Part shown: piece by piece, positions 34,876-42,853 of the stretch
Position numbering within the stretch: position 1 is the first letter of the stretch
Layout: each line of letters begins with the position of its first letter
DNA from: Anaerobacillus alkalilacustris
Lineage (GTDB): Bacteria > Bacillota > Bacilli > Bacillales > Anaerobacillaceae
Length of the DNA stretch: 64,000 nt
NCBI RefSeq assembly: GCF_001866005.1
Contig: NZ_MLQR01000030.1
Location: 1 to 64,000 of the forward strand
Direction: 5' to 3'
Made by a program: the position numbers and the translations under genes
Notes under the pieces: model-generated
What the model saw: only the letters and a program-made list of their open reading frames with translations
Told to the model about the DNA's origin: nothing
Databases searched by the model: none

Positions 34876-35157
34876 TTATTTGGAATTACAAAGTCCACCA
34901 CTAACCACTTTAATTCTTTTTGAAATATACATGTCGCAAATTTCAACGTTTTTAGTTTTTATTAAATATTTAGAGCACACTCTATTAGGGGAAAAATATG
35001 AGCAATATTTGCATTTCTTTTTCTCATTCTGTGATATCCTAATACCTTTTATTAATTTAATTCTATCTCTCTCTGTTGAGGTAGTAGATTTCTTCAAATA
35101 CACACACCATCCATTCCAGATAATCCATATATCTTTATCATAACATTTACCACCCAA
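34876..35157 (-). CDS. Cysteine-rich small protein (possible zinc binder)
   Basis: Up to 93 residues; TTG start without a clear site, so the N-terminus is uncertain. CKYCSYF followed by spaced cysteines (VCSKY, ICDMY) suggests a small zinc finger. Family unknown. Confidence 0.45.
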   Translation of the reverse strand: MGGKCYDKDIWIIWNGWCVYLKKSTTSTERDRIKLIKGIRISQNEKKKCKYCSYFSPNRVCSKYLIKTKNVEICDMYISKRIKVVSGGLCNSK

Positions 35158-35220
35158 GAGTAAGCCAGATAAATAAAGTTATGATAAAAACTGGAAAACA
35201 TAACAGAGTAAGGTGGTCTT

Positions 35221-35293
35221 AACCTTAATCCCCCATCACGAACGTCGCAAGACTAGCGCGTTCAAGACTCTAAGCGTCCTCTTGGGTAAGGTT
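35221..35293. ncRNA. Three-way-junction structure in the late-regulator gap
   Basis: Seven-base outer stem AACCTTA/TAAGGTT extended by CCC/GGG across a two-base bulge. Inside are two hairpins: GAACG-t-CGC...GCG-CGTTC and AAGA...TCTT. 73 bases in all, GC-richer than its surroundings. It has no T-loop or CCA end, so it is not a normal tRNA. The 290-base gap 35158-35447 also has an ATTGA/GGAG...CTCC/TCAAT hairpin at about 35331-35365. Strand undecided. Confidence 0.5.
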
Positions 35294-35447
35294 CACACTT
35301 TTCATCGTCTCAAAGTTCGATTGGGTAGCCATTGATAAAGGAGTTTAGGCGTATCTCCTATATTCAATAGCGTACAAATTATTCCAAAAAAAATAGTCCC
35401 CTAAATTGGTTACTATTTTATCCCCCATTTTGTCGGTTTTTTGTCGA

Positions 35448-35825
35448 TTAAATAATACCTAGAGCAGTCGCTAAACTATTGATTGCATTACGTTTCTTTT
35501 CATAAAATTTATCCTTTTTAAGTCTTAAAGATAAATAAATTTCAATATCCTTTCGTTCTGTAGGATGCAAGTATTTCGCTTCAATTATTTTCTTTTCAAT
35601 TACGTCCAAACTGTTCTGGAGAGCTCTATCAATCTGTCGTACTTTTAAAATGTTTTCTCTATCGATCTGATCACTTTTAATTAAAACAGGAAATAAATTA
35701 TCTATACCTTCTTCTTCTTGCTCTTTTTTATTTTCCATTTTTACCTTCAAAGCTTTATATATTTTCAACTCTTTAATTACTTCATTTTGTATTGTTTTAT
35801 CATCGATTAATTGTTTAGCTGCCAA
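35448..35825 (-). CDS. ArpU-family late transcription regulator
   Basis: About 125 residues from TTG 35825 (AAGGGGG upstream). C-terminal sigma-like region with IIEAKYLHPTERKDIEIYLSLRL..DKFYEKKRNAINSLATALGI, the ArpU signature. These proteins switch on packaging, structural and lysis genes, which all lie downstream on the same strand. Confidence 0.85.
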   Translation of the reverse strand: MAAKQLIDDKTIQNEVIKELKIYKALKVKMENKKEQEEEGIDNLFPVLIKSDQIDRENILKVRQIDRALQNSLDVIEKKIIEAKYLHPTERKDIEIYLSLRLKKDKFYEKKRNAINSLATALGII

Positions 35826-35838
35826 AAGTGATTCCCCC

Positions 35839-36024
35839 TTATTGTTTAAGTGCTCCACCTTTACCCCGTCTATAAACACGTCTATTTGTGCCCATTAATT
35901 CAATAATGTCATTTCTACTAAATTTTCCTTCCAGTTTTTTCTCTTTCTCCATACTTTCCTTCTTTGAAAATTCCATTCCATGTTGTTTACACCATCGTTG
36001 TAGTTGTCCTCCTAAATCTTTCAT
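35839..36024 (-). CDS. Conserved small Bacillus-phage protein
   Basis: About 61 residues from ATG 36024 (GAGGTGA). The end IIELMGTNRRVYRRGKGGALKQ is a recurring ending in small phage proteins next to ArpU. Role unknown. Confidence 0.65.
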   Translation of the reverse strand: MKDLGGQLQRWCKQHGMEFSKKESMEKEKKLEGKFSRNDIIELMGTNRRVYRRGKGGALKQ

Positions 36025-36053
36025 TTTTTTCACCTCATTTTTTAATATAAAAA

Positions 36054-36101
36054 GAGGACACTAAACAAGCAGAATTAATCGCTGCTATATTTAGTGCCCT
36101 C
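36054..36101 (-). terminator. Terminator at the end of the early operon
   Basis: GAGGGCACTAAA...TTTAGTGTCCTC with inner AGCAG/CTGCT and then TTTTTATATT on the minus strand. Confidence 0.75.
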
Positions 36102-36111
36102 CGGTTTTCGG

Positions 36112-36486
36112 TTAGGCTAAATATTCATTTACTTGCGTGTAAATAAACCAATCCTTTACGTCATTGGTGATTTTCATTTCAATCGGCATCTTATTATCTC
36201 GATGTACTTTTAATAGATTTACTGCTTCTTCCCATTCAAACTTTTCTTTCTCAATCTTATAACTCCATATCGCAAAAGTATGATGCTCCCAAAGCTCATA
36301 ATAGAACCTCTTTTTCTTACATTTACTTTCAGGAGAAAAGTTACTTTCTAATGGAGATAAAGCATCTTTAGGAATATAACCTTTAATGTAACAATATGAG
36401 TTGTCTCTCCAATACGCTTCAGCTGCATTGAAATTGTTTACAGTTTCAAATATGGTAAGCTCCTCAATAACCAACCTTTCCATCAT
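36112..36486 (-). CDS. Hypothetical early protein
   Basis: About 125 residues with AAAGGTGATA upstream of paired ATGs. Aromatic-rich, SKCKKKRFYYELWEHHTFAIW in the middle. Not recognised. Confidence 0.6.
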   Translation of the reverse strand: MMERLVIEELTIFETVNNFNAAEAYWRDNSYCYIKGYIPKDALSPLESNFSPESKCKKKRFYYELWEHHTFAIWSYKIEKEKFEWEEAVNLLKVHRDNKMPIEMKITNDVKDWFIYTQVNEYLA

Positions 36487-36504
36487 TATCACCTTTTACT
36501 CGAA

Positions 36505-36864
36505 CTATTCATTAAGCATTTCTGGGTTTTCGTATTTATTTCCAACAACCTCATATCCCATTGAAATGATTTCCCACAAAGCGGATGGTAGCCAATTAAT
36601 TCTTTGTACCTTATTTGTACTTTTAGCCACAAAACTACTTTCATAAAAATCTACAAAGAAATCTTGGTGCGCCTTTAATCTAAGAATATCCCCTTCATAA
36701 ATCTCCTTACCGTTATTATCTTTCAACCCTGTATATTGCATAGGGTAGGAAACGTGTTTCTCTTTCTCCCACAAATCTAAAACATAAGTAAGTGAACACC
36801 CTTTAAATCCATATACCATTTCTTTAGCTTTTGTTCTGAAAAAACGAAACTTAATTTCCCTCAT
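36505..36864 (-). CDS. YopX-family protein
   Basis: 119 residues with the YopX signature: MREIKFRFF, MQYTGLKDNNGKEIYEGDIL and a closing GYEVVGNKYENPEML. A small beta-barrel common in Gram-positive phages; role unknown. Confidence 0.88.
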   Translation of the reverse strand: MREIKFRFFRTKAKEMVYGFKGCSLTYVLDLWEKEKHVSYPMQYTGLKDNNGKEIYEGDILRLKAHQDFFVDFYESSFVAKSTNKVQRINWLPSALWEIISMGYEVVGNKYENPEMLNE

Positions 36865-37102
36865 CTCTAGCCAACTCCTCGATCAATGTTATCGCTTCGT
36901 TAATTTTATAATTCACTTTAAAATCGCAATTTTTTGTGTAAGCGTTCGTTGCTTCTAATAACAACCAATGAACATCTGACAAAGTTTTTTCAAGTTTAAT
37001 GACCCTTTCAGACCTTTCGATTAACCATGAAATATCTAACGCTGAAATATCCTTTTTATCAATTCCATTCCATTTACTTTTAATCGCTCGTGTTCTATTC
37101 AT
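36851..37102 (-). CDS. Hypothetical early protein
   Basis: About 83 residues, helical (ISWLIERSERVIKLEKTLSDV). Start at ATG 37102 assumed; the site is weak. Overlaps both neighbours. Confidence 0.5.
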   Translation of the reverse strand: MNRTRAIKSKWNGIDKKDISALDISWLIERSERVIKLEKTLSDVHWLLLEATNAYTKNCDFKVNYKINEAITLIEELARDEGN

Positions 37103-37520
37103 TTTCTTCAATCCGTTCATACATGCCAATAATTTCGTTTAGTGTTTCGATGTGATTTCTTAGTTCTTCGTTTTCTTCTCTCAACTTAACCACTTCTGAA
37201 TAATACTGGTTCGTATGATCTTTAAATGTATTAGCGCACCATTTCGCTTCTTTTAGGATTTTATTTAAACGCTCGTTTTCCTTTTGTACGTCTTTTAATT
37301 GCATAAAAACTTTCCTATGCTCGTCTATCCAATGCTCTTTGACACGCTCAATTTCTTCAACCCCATCAACCACTTTCTCGGTTAGGTTATAATTTTCGTC
37401 ATACATTAAAGATAGCTGCCTTTTACTCCATTCGATTTCTTCAATCAAAAAATATAGGTCTGTATCTTTTAGGGTTTCTTTTATTTCATCAAAACTTTTG
37501 CTTTTGTGTTTGTATCTCAT
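37095..37520 (-). CDS. Long coiled-coil early protein
   Basis: About 141 residues from ATG 37520 (GGAGGTaaaata). Almost entirely coiled coil, including KDVQKENERLNKILKEAK and KLREENEELRNHIETLNEI. Function unknown. Confidence 0.65.
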   Translation of the reverse strand: MRYKHKSKSFDEIKETLKDTDLYFLIEEIEWSKRQLSLMYDENYNLTEKVVDGVEEIERVKEHWIDEHRKVFMQLKDVQKENERLNKILKEAKWCANTFKDHTNQYYSEVVKLREENEELRNHIETLNEIIGMYERIEENE

Positions 37521-37531
37521 TATTTTACCTC

Positions 37532-37717
37532 CTATTGACAATCGGGGCATAAATCCACCCATCCATCTTTTAAATCTAACTGTTCGCCACGTTCACTTCT
37601 CCAACCTAATTCATTCTTAGCGTCAATCGCATTATCAAAAGTATCAAAACTTTGATCTGCTTCATTTCCACAAATATCACAAATCAATACATAAGCACCG
37701 TAATTTTTATCAATCAT
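37532..37717 (-). CDS. Small zinc-ribbon protein
   Basis: 61 residues with CDICGNEAD near the start and LCPDCQ at the end, giving a four-cysteine zinc ribbon. GAGGAACT upstream. A 149-base gene-free stretch lies upstream. Confidence 0.7.
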   Translation of the reverse strand: MIDKNYGAYVLICDICGNEADQSFDTFDNAIDAKNELGWRSERGEQLDLKDGWVDLCPDCQ

Positions 37718-37866
37718 TGTTTTAGTTCCTCCTTTTTGTACCGCATTTGTACCACATTCAGTTGGTGCAAAATATGCACATACTCAACTACTCGAATTTT
37801 TCGATATGTCGCAGTATCACTCGACAGTCCAGTATTCTCAGAATGTGAATTATGCTTTTCTAACTT

Positions 37867-38058
37867 CTACCGAAACCATATTGCATATAATTTCAACGGT
37901 CTGTTTTTTTTCTTAAACTTTTCAACGGCTTCAATTGGCCATCTTGCCTCAACTTCCTTTTCAATAACAGCACCTTCAATAACGCCTTTATTTATAACAG
38001 CTTTTATCATCCAAAGTTGATTTTCTATTTTGAAAACTCCTTTCTTTATTGCACTCAA
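37867..38058 (-). CDS. Hypothetical small early protein
   Basis: 63 residues, basic, ending KKKNRPLKLYAIWFR. Start uncertain: AAAGGAG lies inside the frame with no good codon at the usual spacing. Confidence 0.4.
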   Translation of the reverse strand: MSAIKKGVFKIENQLWMIKAVINKGVIEGAVIEKEVEARWPIEAVEKFKKKNRPLKLYAIWFR

Positions 38059-38063
38059 ATTCT

Positions 38064-38330
38064 CTAATCAAAAACTTCTTCTTTCTTAACACCCGTTACA
38101 TTTTCAATTGTTAATGTCTTTTTATAAACCTCGTTCATTCTGTTTGTATAGCCCTTTTCATAGATCGTACCGGCATCAAATTCTTTTAGCCGAAGTTCAC
38201 ATAGAGCGCTACAAAGTTTAGAATCTGCCACTTTATTACATACTCGTTTTTCCAACCCCGATAACTGTACATAGGTGTGCAATTTTCTCCCTGCGCGTTT
38301 TAATATTTTTATCTTCTGACGTGTTTTCAT
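38064..38330 (-). CDS. Hypothetical early protein
   Basis: 88 residues with GAGGGGGATG upstream. Starts MKTRQKIKILKRAGRK, basic N-terminus. Not recognised. Confidence 0.6.
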   Translation of the reverse strand: MKTRQKIKILKRAGRKLHTYVQLSGLEKRVCNKVADSKLCSALCELRLKEFDAGTIYEKGYTNRMNEVYKKTLTIENVTGVKKEEVFD

Positions 38331-38348
38331 AGTATTACATCCCCCTCG

Positions 38349-38582
38349 TTATCCATTAAATTTCGTACCACGCTTTCCATTTTTGTAATGGTTTTTCTGC
38401 TTATTCTGCTTTAATTTATGAATGAGTCTTCTTAATTCCTTAGACTCATTTTTTAGTTTGCTATTGGCTCTCTTAAGGTGTTTATTTTCCTGGTACAACT
38501 TTTCAATTTTTAATTGACAGTGTTCATGCGTTTCATCCATTAATATATTTACTTTATCCAATTCAGAACACTCTCCGATCAT
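38349..38582 (-). CDS. Small coiled-coil early protein
   Basis: 77 residues; coiled coil KLYQENKHLKRANSKLKNESKEL with a very basic tail. Begins at the stop codon of the preceding gene. Confidence 0.5.
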   Translation of the reverse strand: MIGECSELDKVNILMDETHEHCQLKIEKLYQENKHLKRANSKLKNESKELRRLIHKLKQNKQKNHYKNGKRGTKFNG

Positions 38583-38765
38583 TTAAAGCTTCTTGCAAGT
38601 TTTCGTTTCTACACGATCTACTTTCCCACCTAGCCAAACTGCTATCTGTTCTCCGTAACCAGTTGACGGTGGATCGACCTGGATCAACTCTCCATTTTTT
38701 ACGATGTAAATGCAATTTTTCAATAAGTCTATGTCAACTGTCACTTTTTGTTGTTTTGTCGTCAA
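38583..38765 (-). CDS. Hypothetical small early protein
   Basis: 60 residues, TTG start with TAAGGT upstream. Starts MTTKQQKVTVDIDLLKNCIY. Not recognised. Confidence 0.5.
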   Translation of the reverse strand: MTTKQQKVTVDIDLLKNCIYIVKNGELIQVDPPSTGYGEQIAVWLGGKVDRVETKTCKKL

Positions 38766-38792
38766 ATTAACCTTACCCCTCTCGGTTTATGG

Positions 38793-38845
38793 TATAATAA
38801 GTTTGCGATCACTCATTATGGCCGTCCGAGAGGGCGGTTTTTTTT
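38793..38845 (+). ncRNA. Candidate tiny antisense-oriented transcript
   Basis: An extended -10 promoter TGGTATAAT (38790-38798) points rightward and is followed about 25 bases later by a terminator hairpin CCGTCC GAGA GGGCGG with eight T. The T-G pair forms only on the plus strand. An upstream CCTCTCGG (38778-38785) can pair with CCGAGAGG in the terminator. The predicted RNA is about 40 bases, opposite to the early operon. Confidence 0.4.
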
Positions 38846-39002
38846 ATTTGAACATTTTCATAATTTTTTTGTTTGCTTTTTTCTTTAAAATCTTACCACC
38901 AAGTGTTTGTACACCTTTTCCTTCTTTTACTGATTTTGCATCGTTGATAACCTCACATACCTGGTCAATTCGTTGCATCCCTTTAATTAAGCTTCTTAAC
39001 AT
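38844..39002 (-). CDS. Small basic early protein (52 residues)
   Basis: ATG at 39002 with AGAGGAGTGA upstream. Starts MLRSLIKGMQRIDQVCEVIN and ends in a lysine-rich stretch. Not recognised. Confidence 0.6.
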   Translation of the reverse strand: MLRSLIKGMQRIDQVCEVINDAKSVKEGKGVQTLGGKILKKKANKKIMKMFK

Positions 39003-39027
39003 ATTTATCACTCCTCTCATTTCTAAA

Positions 39028-39168
39028 CTAGGAAACTACTTTCCACCCATTTCTGAGACGACTATTTAATTCATGCTTTTGAAGTGGTTCATATAAATAA
39101 ACTTTTTGATTTTCTTCAATCCGAAAAAGTAAATGCCATTTTGGTTGTCTTTTTCTCTTTCGACTCAT
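39028..39168 (-). CDS. Small early protein (46 residues)
   Basis: ATG 39168 with TTAGGTG upstream. Starts MSRKRKRQPKWHLLFRIEE. Basic; could bind nucleic acid. Not recognised. Confidence 0.55.
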   Translation of the reverse strand: MSRKRKRQPKWHLLFRIEENQKVYLYEPLQKHELNSRLRNGWKVVS

Positions 39169-39176
39169 CGAAACAC

Positions 39177-39722
39177 CTAATACCCAGTCGCTTGGCGATC
39201 ATGATTAATTTTATTTTTTTCTAAATAAGCTTGTTCAATTTGTTCCCAGGTGAACCTTAGAGATTTTCTTAATCCTAAAAATTGAGACAACATTCCGTAA
39301 TAATAATTTTGTTTAGCTTGTCTACCTTCGCTCATTTCAAACTGAATAATTAACTGAAATTGCTTTGAAAACATTTGGATTGGATCAGTAATTTTTACTA
39401 AATAAACTTCTGCATCCCTATGGAACCCAAGTTCTAAACCAATTGAAAGTAAGAAATGTAAGCAGTCAACATATTCCTCTAAAAGAGGGTTATGCCATTC
39501 TATATCGTCATAATTCATCGATGGTCGTTTAGCTACTTTTATTCTTGGAGATTGATCCTTACTCCAAAACTTAAATCCTCGCCATTCGTTTGCTAGTTCC
39601 CCTAACTCAACTTGTAAAGCTAATGTTTTTTCCGGGATTAAATAATAACCTTCAAGACTATGTTCTTTAGTAATCCGATCATCTAATATTTTCTGAACTT
39701 CAAAGAGTTTTTTTATGTTCAT
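39177..39722 (-). CDS. Dimeric dUTPase (dUTP diphosphatase, dUTPase_2/MazG-like)
   Basis: 181 residues, all-helical. Metal-binding helices ALQVELGELANEWRGFKFWS (E..E) and LEEYVDCLHFLLSIGLELG (E...D), as in dUTPase_2 of Gram-positive phages. Converts dUTP to dUMP, limiting uracil in phage DNA and feeding dTTP synthesis. Confidence 0.88.
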   Translation of the reverse strand: MNIKKLFEVQKILDDRITKEHSLEGYYLIPEKTLALQVELGELANEWRGFKFWSKDQSPRIKVAKRPSMNYDDIEWHNPLLEEYVDCLHFLLSIGLELGFHRDAEVYLVKITDPIQMFSKQFQLIIQFEMSEGRQAKQNYYYGMLSQFLGLRKSLRFTWEQIEQAYLEKNKINHDRQATGY

Positions 39723-39930
39723 TGTTTTCCCCTTTCTTGGTAACCAAGTAACCGCAACTTTTAAAAGTGAAATCTAGTTCTACTCCAAACTTTTTTGCTT
39801 GTTTAACAAAATCTACAGCACCTTCACGAGTAGCAAATAAAACACTGCCATGATTTTTAATGATTAATAGTTTTCTATAAAACCTAGCCTTTATTTCTCT
39901 TTTCTTATCCGTAAAATTTACTAATTTCAT
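39700..39930 (-). CDS. Hypothetical early protein
   Basis: About 76 residues from ATG 39930, with AAAAGG nine bases upstream. Starts MKLVNFTDKKREIKARFYRK. Overlaps neighbours by a few bases on both sides. Not recognised. Confidence 0.6.
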   Translation of the reverse strand: MKLVNFTDKKREIKARFYRKLLIIKNHGSVLFATREGAVDFVKQAKKFGVELDFTFKSCGYLVTKKGENNEHKKTL

Positions 39931-40079
39931 CCCAAACAACCTTTTCTATCTTTTGCCCTGGAATATACTAACTCCAATTCGTTTAGGGAAAGCTTACTTA
40001 GTAATTCCCCTTCTTCATTCTCATAAATATTAAAAACTAAATTTAGCTGCTGAATTAAATACACACGTCTTAATTCCAT
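39927..40079 (-). CDS. Small early protein (50 residues)
   Basis: ATG 40079, TAGGTGACTG site upstream. Starts MELRRVYLIQQLNLVFNIYE. Stop overlaps the next start. Not recognised. Confidence 0.55.
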   Translation of the reverse strand: MELRRVYLIQQLNLVFNIYENEEGELLSKLSLNELELVYSRAKDRKGCLG

Positions 40080-40088
40080 TTCAGTCAC

Positions 40089-40316
40089 CTACCATATACC
40101 GTTTTTACGCGGCTTAATCTTTCCTTTTCGAGCACGATCCATGATAATTACTCCTACCTCATCATGGGTTCGTTTTAATTTTCGGGCAATTTCTTTAAGT
40201 GAAATACCTTCTTTCCACAGCGTTTCAAACTTTTCAACGTCTTTATGCTCCCAATCCATATTCACATCTGACAACGCTATGTAGGGGTTGAATGGGATTA
40301 TATTATTCCTTTTCAT
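40089..40316 (-). CDS. Small helix-turn-helix protein
   Basis: 75 residues; LWKEGISLKEIARKLKRTHDEV is a sigma-like/Sin3-like helix-turn-helix. GGAGAG upstream. Possible early regulator. Confidence 0.65.
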   Translation of the reverse strand: MKRNNIIPFNPYIALSDVNMDWEHKDVEKFETLWKEGISLKEIARKLKRTHDEVGVIIMDRARKGKIKPRKNGIW

Positions 40317-40486
40317 ACTGTCATACTCTCCAAATTGTTCATAATTTCTTGGTGCATTTGATTTAATCTTTCTAAAGATTTTTTTTCATTTTCCTTAGAG
40401 ACTTCACAACCACAAGGTTGAAACATATACGCTCCGCTCCATACCATAAAGCTTAATCGACCAGTATTGTTGCATTTATCACACAT
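40313..40486 (-). CDS. Small zinc-finger protein
   Basis: About 57 residues from ATG 40486 behind GAAAGGGTG. CDKCNNTG and PCGCEV make a DnaJ-type zinc finger. Longer starts overlap the loader gene. Confidence 0.65.
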   Translation of the reverse strand: MCDKCNNTGRLSFMVWSGAYMFQPCGCEVSKENEKKSLERLNQMHQEIMNNLESMTV

Positions 40487-40502
40487 TGTTAGCACCCTTT
40501 CT

Positions 40503-41465
40503 TTATCCCAATAATTGTTTTTCAAATTCTTGATTTTCTTCCACCGACTCTTGATCACGTATAGAATATTCAGGCATATGAATTTCAAAAGTGATCTTTT
40601 TTACACGACTTTCAACTCTTCCAGATGGATATAACGTTTCTGCAGATAAATCAGAGATAGGAATATTTGCCGTAATAATAGTTAAAAGGTTATTGTTCAT
40701 TCGATGTTCCAATATTTCCGTAATTACGCGCTCTTTCCATACGCTAGGATCTGAACTCCTTTTACTTCTTGATTCTTCTACACCTAGATCATCGATCAAT
40801 AATAAGTTCGCTTCACGAAATGTCCTCATTACTGCAGATGTGCTCTTTTCACTATCAAACGTTGATTTAATTTCATTCAAAATATCATTAGCAGAAATAA
40901 ATAGCGGTACAATTCGATATTTTTTAAAAAGTGCGTTCCCGATGCTAATCATTAATCTTGTTTTACCGCTGCCTTTGACCTGACTGTGGAAATAAAGTCC
41001 TTTTCCTTTTTCTTTAATCTCTTCATAATTTTCAACAAATCGAGCTGCAATTCGTTTAGCATAAGCTGCTGCTGCTTTTGCATTATCATCCTCGTAAACT
41101 GTTAACGAAAAATTATTTATACTAGCATTCAAGAATTTTTCTGGTATTCTAGCACTCTTTAGTGTTTTTTCAATTTCCAAACGTTCTTGACGTTCCTTTC
41201 TGCAGTTACATTCTTTGTAAGTGATATGGTTGCTATTGAGTTTTTCTCTTTTATCAAGAAAGTGATAGTGAGTATCTTCTACATGCATCAAGCCCGTGCC
41301 GTCGCAGGATTTAAAAGGACAATTAGTAGTCGCATTCAGTATCTTGTATCTCTCCATTTTCCCCGACAAGACGTTGGTTTTGTTGTTTTGGAGTAATTCC
41401 ATTCTCTGTTTTAATTTTGGATACTTTTGAGATAGTTTTTGTAGAATTTCCCCTAGTTCCTCCAC
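40503..41465 (-). CDS. DnaC/DnaI-type helicase loader ATPase
   Basis: About 320 residues. N-terminal zinc cluster with CPFKSCDGTG and KECNCRKE. AAA+ domain: VKGSGKTRLMISIGNALF Walker A, LLLIDDLGVEE Walker B, and a sensor IITANIPIS. Loads the host or phage helicase at the phage origin. The GTG at 41465 follows GGAGG with good spacing. It overlaps the initiator gene by over 140 bases in another frame. Confidence 0.85.
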   Translation of the reverse strand: MEELGEILQKLSQKYPKLKQRMELLQNNKTNVLSGKMERYKILNATTNCPFKSCDGTGLMHVEDTHYHFLDKREKLNSNHITYKECNCRKERQERLEIEKTLKSARIPEKFLNASINNFSLTVYEDDNAKAAAAYAKRIAARFVENYEEIKEKGKGLYFHSQVKGSGKTRLMISIGNALFKKYRIVPLFISANDILNEIKSTFDSEKSTSAVMRTFREANLLLIDDLGVEESRSKRSSDPSVWKERVITEILEHRMNNNLLTIITANIPISDLSAETLYPSGRVESRVKKITFEIHMPEYSIRDQESVEENQEFEKQLLG

Positions 41466-42231
41466 TTTGTCCACCTCCAGCTAATGCTTTTGCACGTTCT
41501 GTTTTTTCATACTGCTTTGTAAAAATGTATTGCGCAATGTAGTTAAACGAATTAATCCTATCGTGACTATGTTTGGGTTTAAAATTATCAAAAACTTCGT
41601 TGGTCCAATTCATAGCATCTTGAAGATTAATTCCTTGATCGATAACTTCAACAATCGCTTGTATGTCAGAGGGGGAAATTATCAACCCGGACCCTCTTCG
41701 TTGTAAATAGCACTGCTCTAATTGCTGAATGGCATTTTCACGCATTTGATTTTGAGATTTTTTTTCGAGATTTACTTTGTTCTCTTTATCATCTTCATAA
41801 TCATTAATATCTGTAGTAATATCTGGTATTGCTTTGGTCATATTGGCCACCCCGTCTGGACAACTTGACCACATGGCTTGGTCATTTTGACCACATGGCT
41901 TGGTCATTAAATTTTTAAGTATTTGATAATTGATTGTGTACCATTTTGTATGATCAGCCTTCATTTTGTTAAAGTTTGCAGTCACTAATAGTTTGTCTTT
42001 TTCAAGATCACTGATCGTCCTTCTAATTGTTCTGTCTGACCAAAACGGAAACTCAACTTTCCACTCTGAATATGTTTTGTAAAACCATCGAATACCTTCA
42101 CGATTATGGGTGCTCTTGTTTAACCAGTAATGAGCTTGTTGTAAAACAATTGCCTTATTTAATCCAATTGATGTTGCTAAAGAAGGTAATACGAGCAAAG
42201 GATATTCATCAAGTAAATAATTAGTAGTCAT
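41323..42231 (-). CDS. Phage replication initiator/replisome organiser (DnaD-like)
   Basis: 302 residues. Winged-helix N-terminus (AIVLQQAHYWLNKSTHNREGIRWFYKTYSEWK, SDRTIRRTISDLEKDKLLVT), then a DnaD-like helical part (IQAIVEVIDQGINLQDAMNWTNEVFDNF) and a flexible basic end. Binds the origin and recruits the DnaC-type loader encoded next. The palindromic repeats at 42251-42667 lie right beside its start. Confidence 0.82.
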   Translation of the reverse strand: MTTNYLLDEYPLLVLPSLATSIGLNKAIVLQQAHYWLNKSTHNREGIRWFYKTYSEWKVEFPFWSDRTIRRTISDLEKDKLLVTANFNKMKADHTKWYTINYQILKNLMTKPCGQNDQAMWSSCPDGVANMTKAIPDITTDINDYEDDKENKVNLEKKSQNQMRENAIQQLEQCYLQRRGSGLIISPSDIQAIVEVIDQGINLQDAMNWTNEVFDNFKPKHSHDRINSFNYIAQYIFTKQYEKTERAKALAGGGQSGGTRGNSTKTISKVSKIKTENGITPKQQNQRLVGENGEIQDTECDY

Positions 42232-42812
42232 GATAGTATCTCCAATCTATGACTCTCCAAATTTGGTGAGTCCCACCTTTTTTGTATATAATCAATAGCA
42301 ACTTGGAAATCACTTCGTGATATATCTCGAAACGATGATACTCCAAACATTTTTTTCAACTCACTATGAAGTTGGGAGAAATACTTCCTTCTAGCTTTAT
42401 CTGGAACATGGGAGAATTTTCTATGAATTGATGATGCAATAGCTTTTTGGATTTGTTTTTGTTCGATTGATATTAATGTAAATTGATGACTCTCCAAATT
42501 TTGGCGAGTCCTATTAAACTCCTTAATATAACGTTCTTTAAACTGCATCGCCCTCTCACCACTGTAGCCCATAGCAAGAATGGCAAAACCATCAAATGTA
42601 ACTATAAACATAGGCATAATACGACCTTGTTGGTTTTTATAAGAGGACTCTCCAAAATTGGCGAGTCGAAAAGGTTCGGAACATTTTAAACTTCGAATAT
42701 CCCTTAGAACTTTGTCATGCCCTTTTTGAAATACTTCAGCAATTTTCAAACTGTTTGTAACAGGTTGTTTATCTTGTATAAATACAATTTGTTCCACACT
42801 TGTTGTTAACAC
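42228..42812 (-). CDS. Rha-family phage regulatory protein
   Basis: 194 residues. Rha domain (TNSLKIAEVFQKGHDKVLRDIRSL, TFDGFAILAMGYSGERAMQFKERYIKEFN) and an ORF6C-like C-terminal region (RRKYFSQLHSELKKMFGVSSFRDIS). Usually an early regulator. The gene carries three copies of a palindromic DNA motif that fall in different codon phases. Confidence 0.85.
   Translation of the reverse strand: MLTTSVEQIVFIQDKQPVTNSLKIAEVFQKGHDKVLRDIRSLKCSEPFRLANFGESSYKNQQGRIMPMFIVTFDGFAILAMGYSGERAMQFKERYIKEFNRTRQNLESHQFTLISIEQKQIQKAIASSIHRKFSHVPDKARRKYFSQLHSELKKMFGVSSFRDISRSDFQVAIDYIQKRWDSPNLESHRLEILS
42251..42667. repeat. Three palindromic repeats within the rha-like gene
   Basis: Sites at 42251-42272, 42488-42510 and 42646-42667 share GACTCTCCAAA-n-TTGG.GAGTC, a dyad-symmetric motif with GACTC/GAGTC ends. 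In protein they are read as DSPNLES, TRQNLES and LANFGES; the third is in a shifted phase, so the DNA itself is what is conserved. Located just 5' of the initiator gene: candidate replication origin or operator. Confidence 0.75.
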
Positions 42813-42853
42813 TGTTATTCCCCCTTTCCTTTAGGGTTTTTACGAACTGTTCA

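Noticed and set aside
34880-35143. Plus-strand frame of 87 codons opposite the cysteine-rich gene
   Set aside because: Lacks a ribosome site, and its reverse partner has a plausible zinc-binding pattern.
35221-35293. A phage tRNA
   Set aside because: The length and seven-base closing stem fit, but there is no T-arm (GGTTCGAATCC-like), no anticodon arm of the right geometry and no CCA; two arms only.
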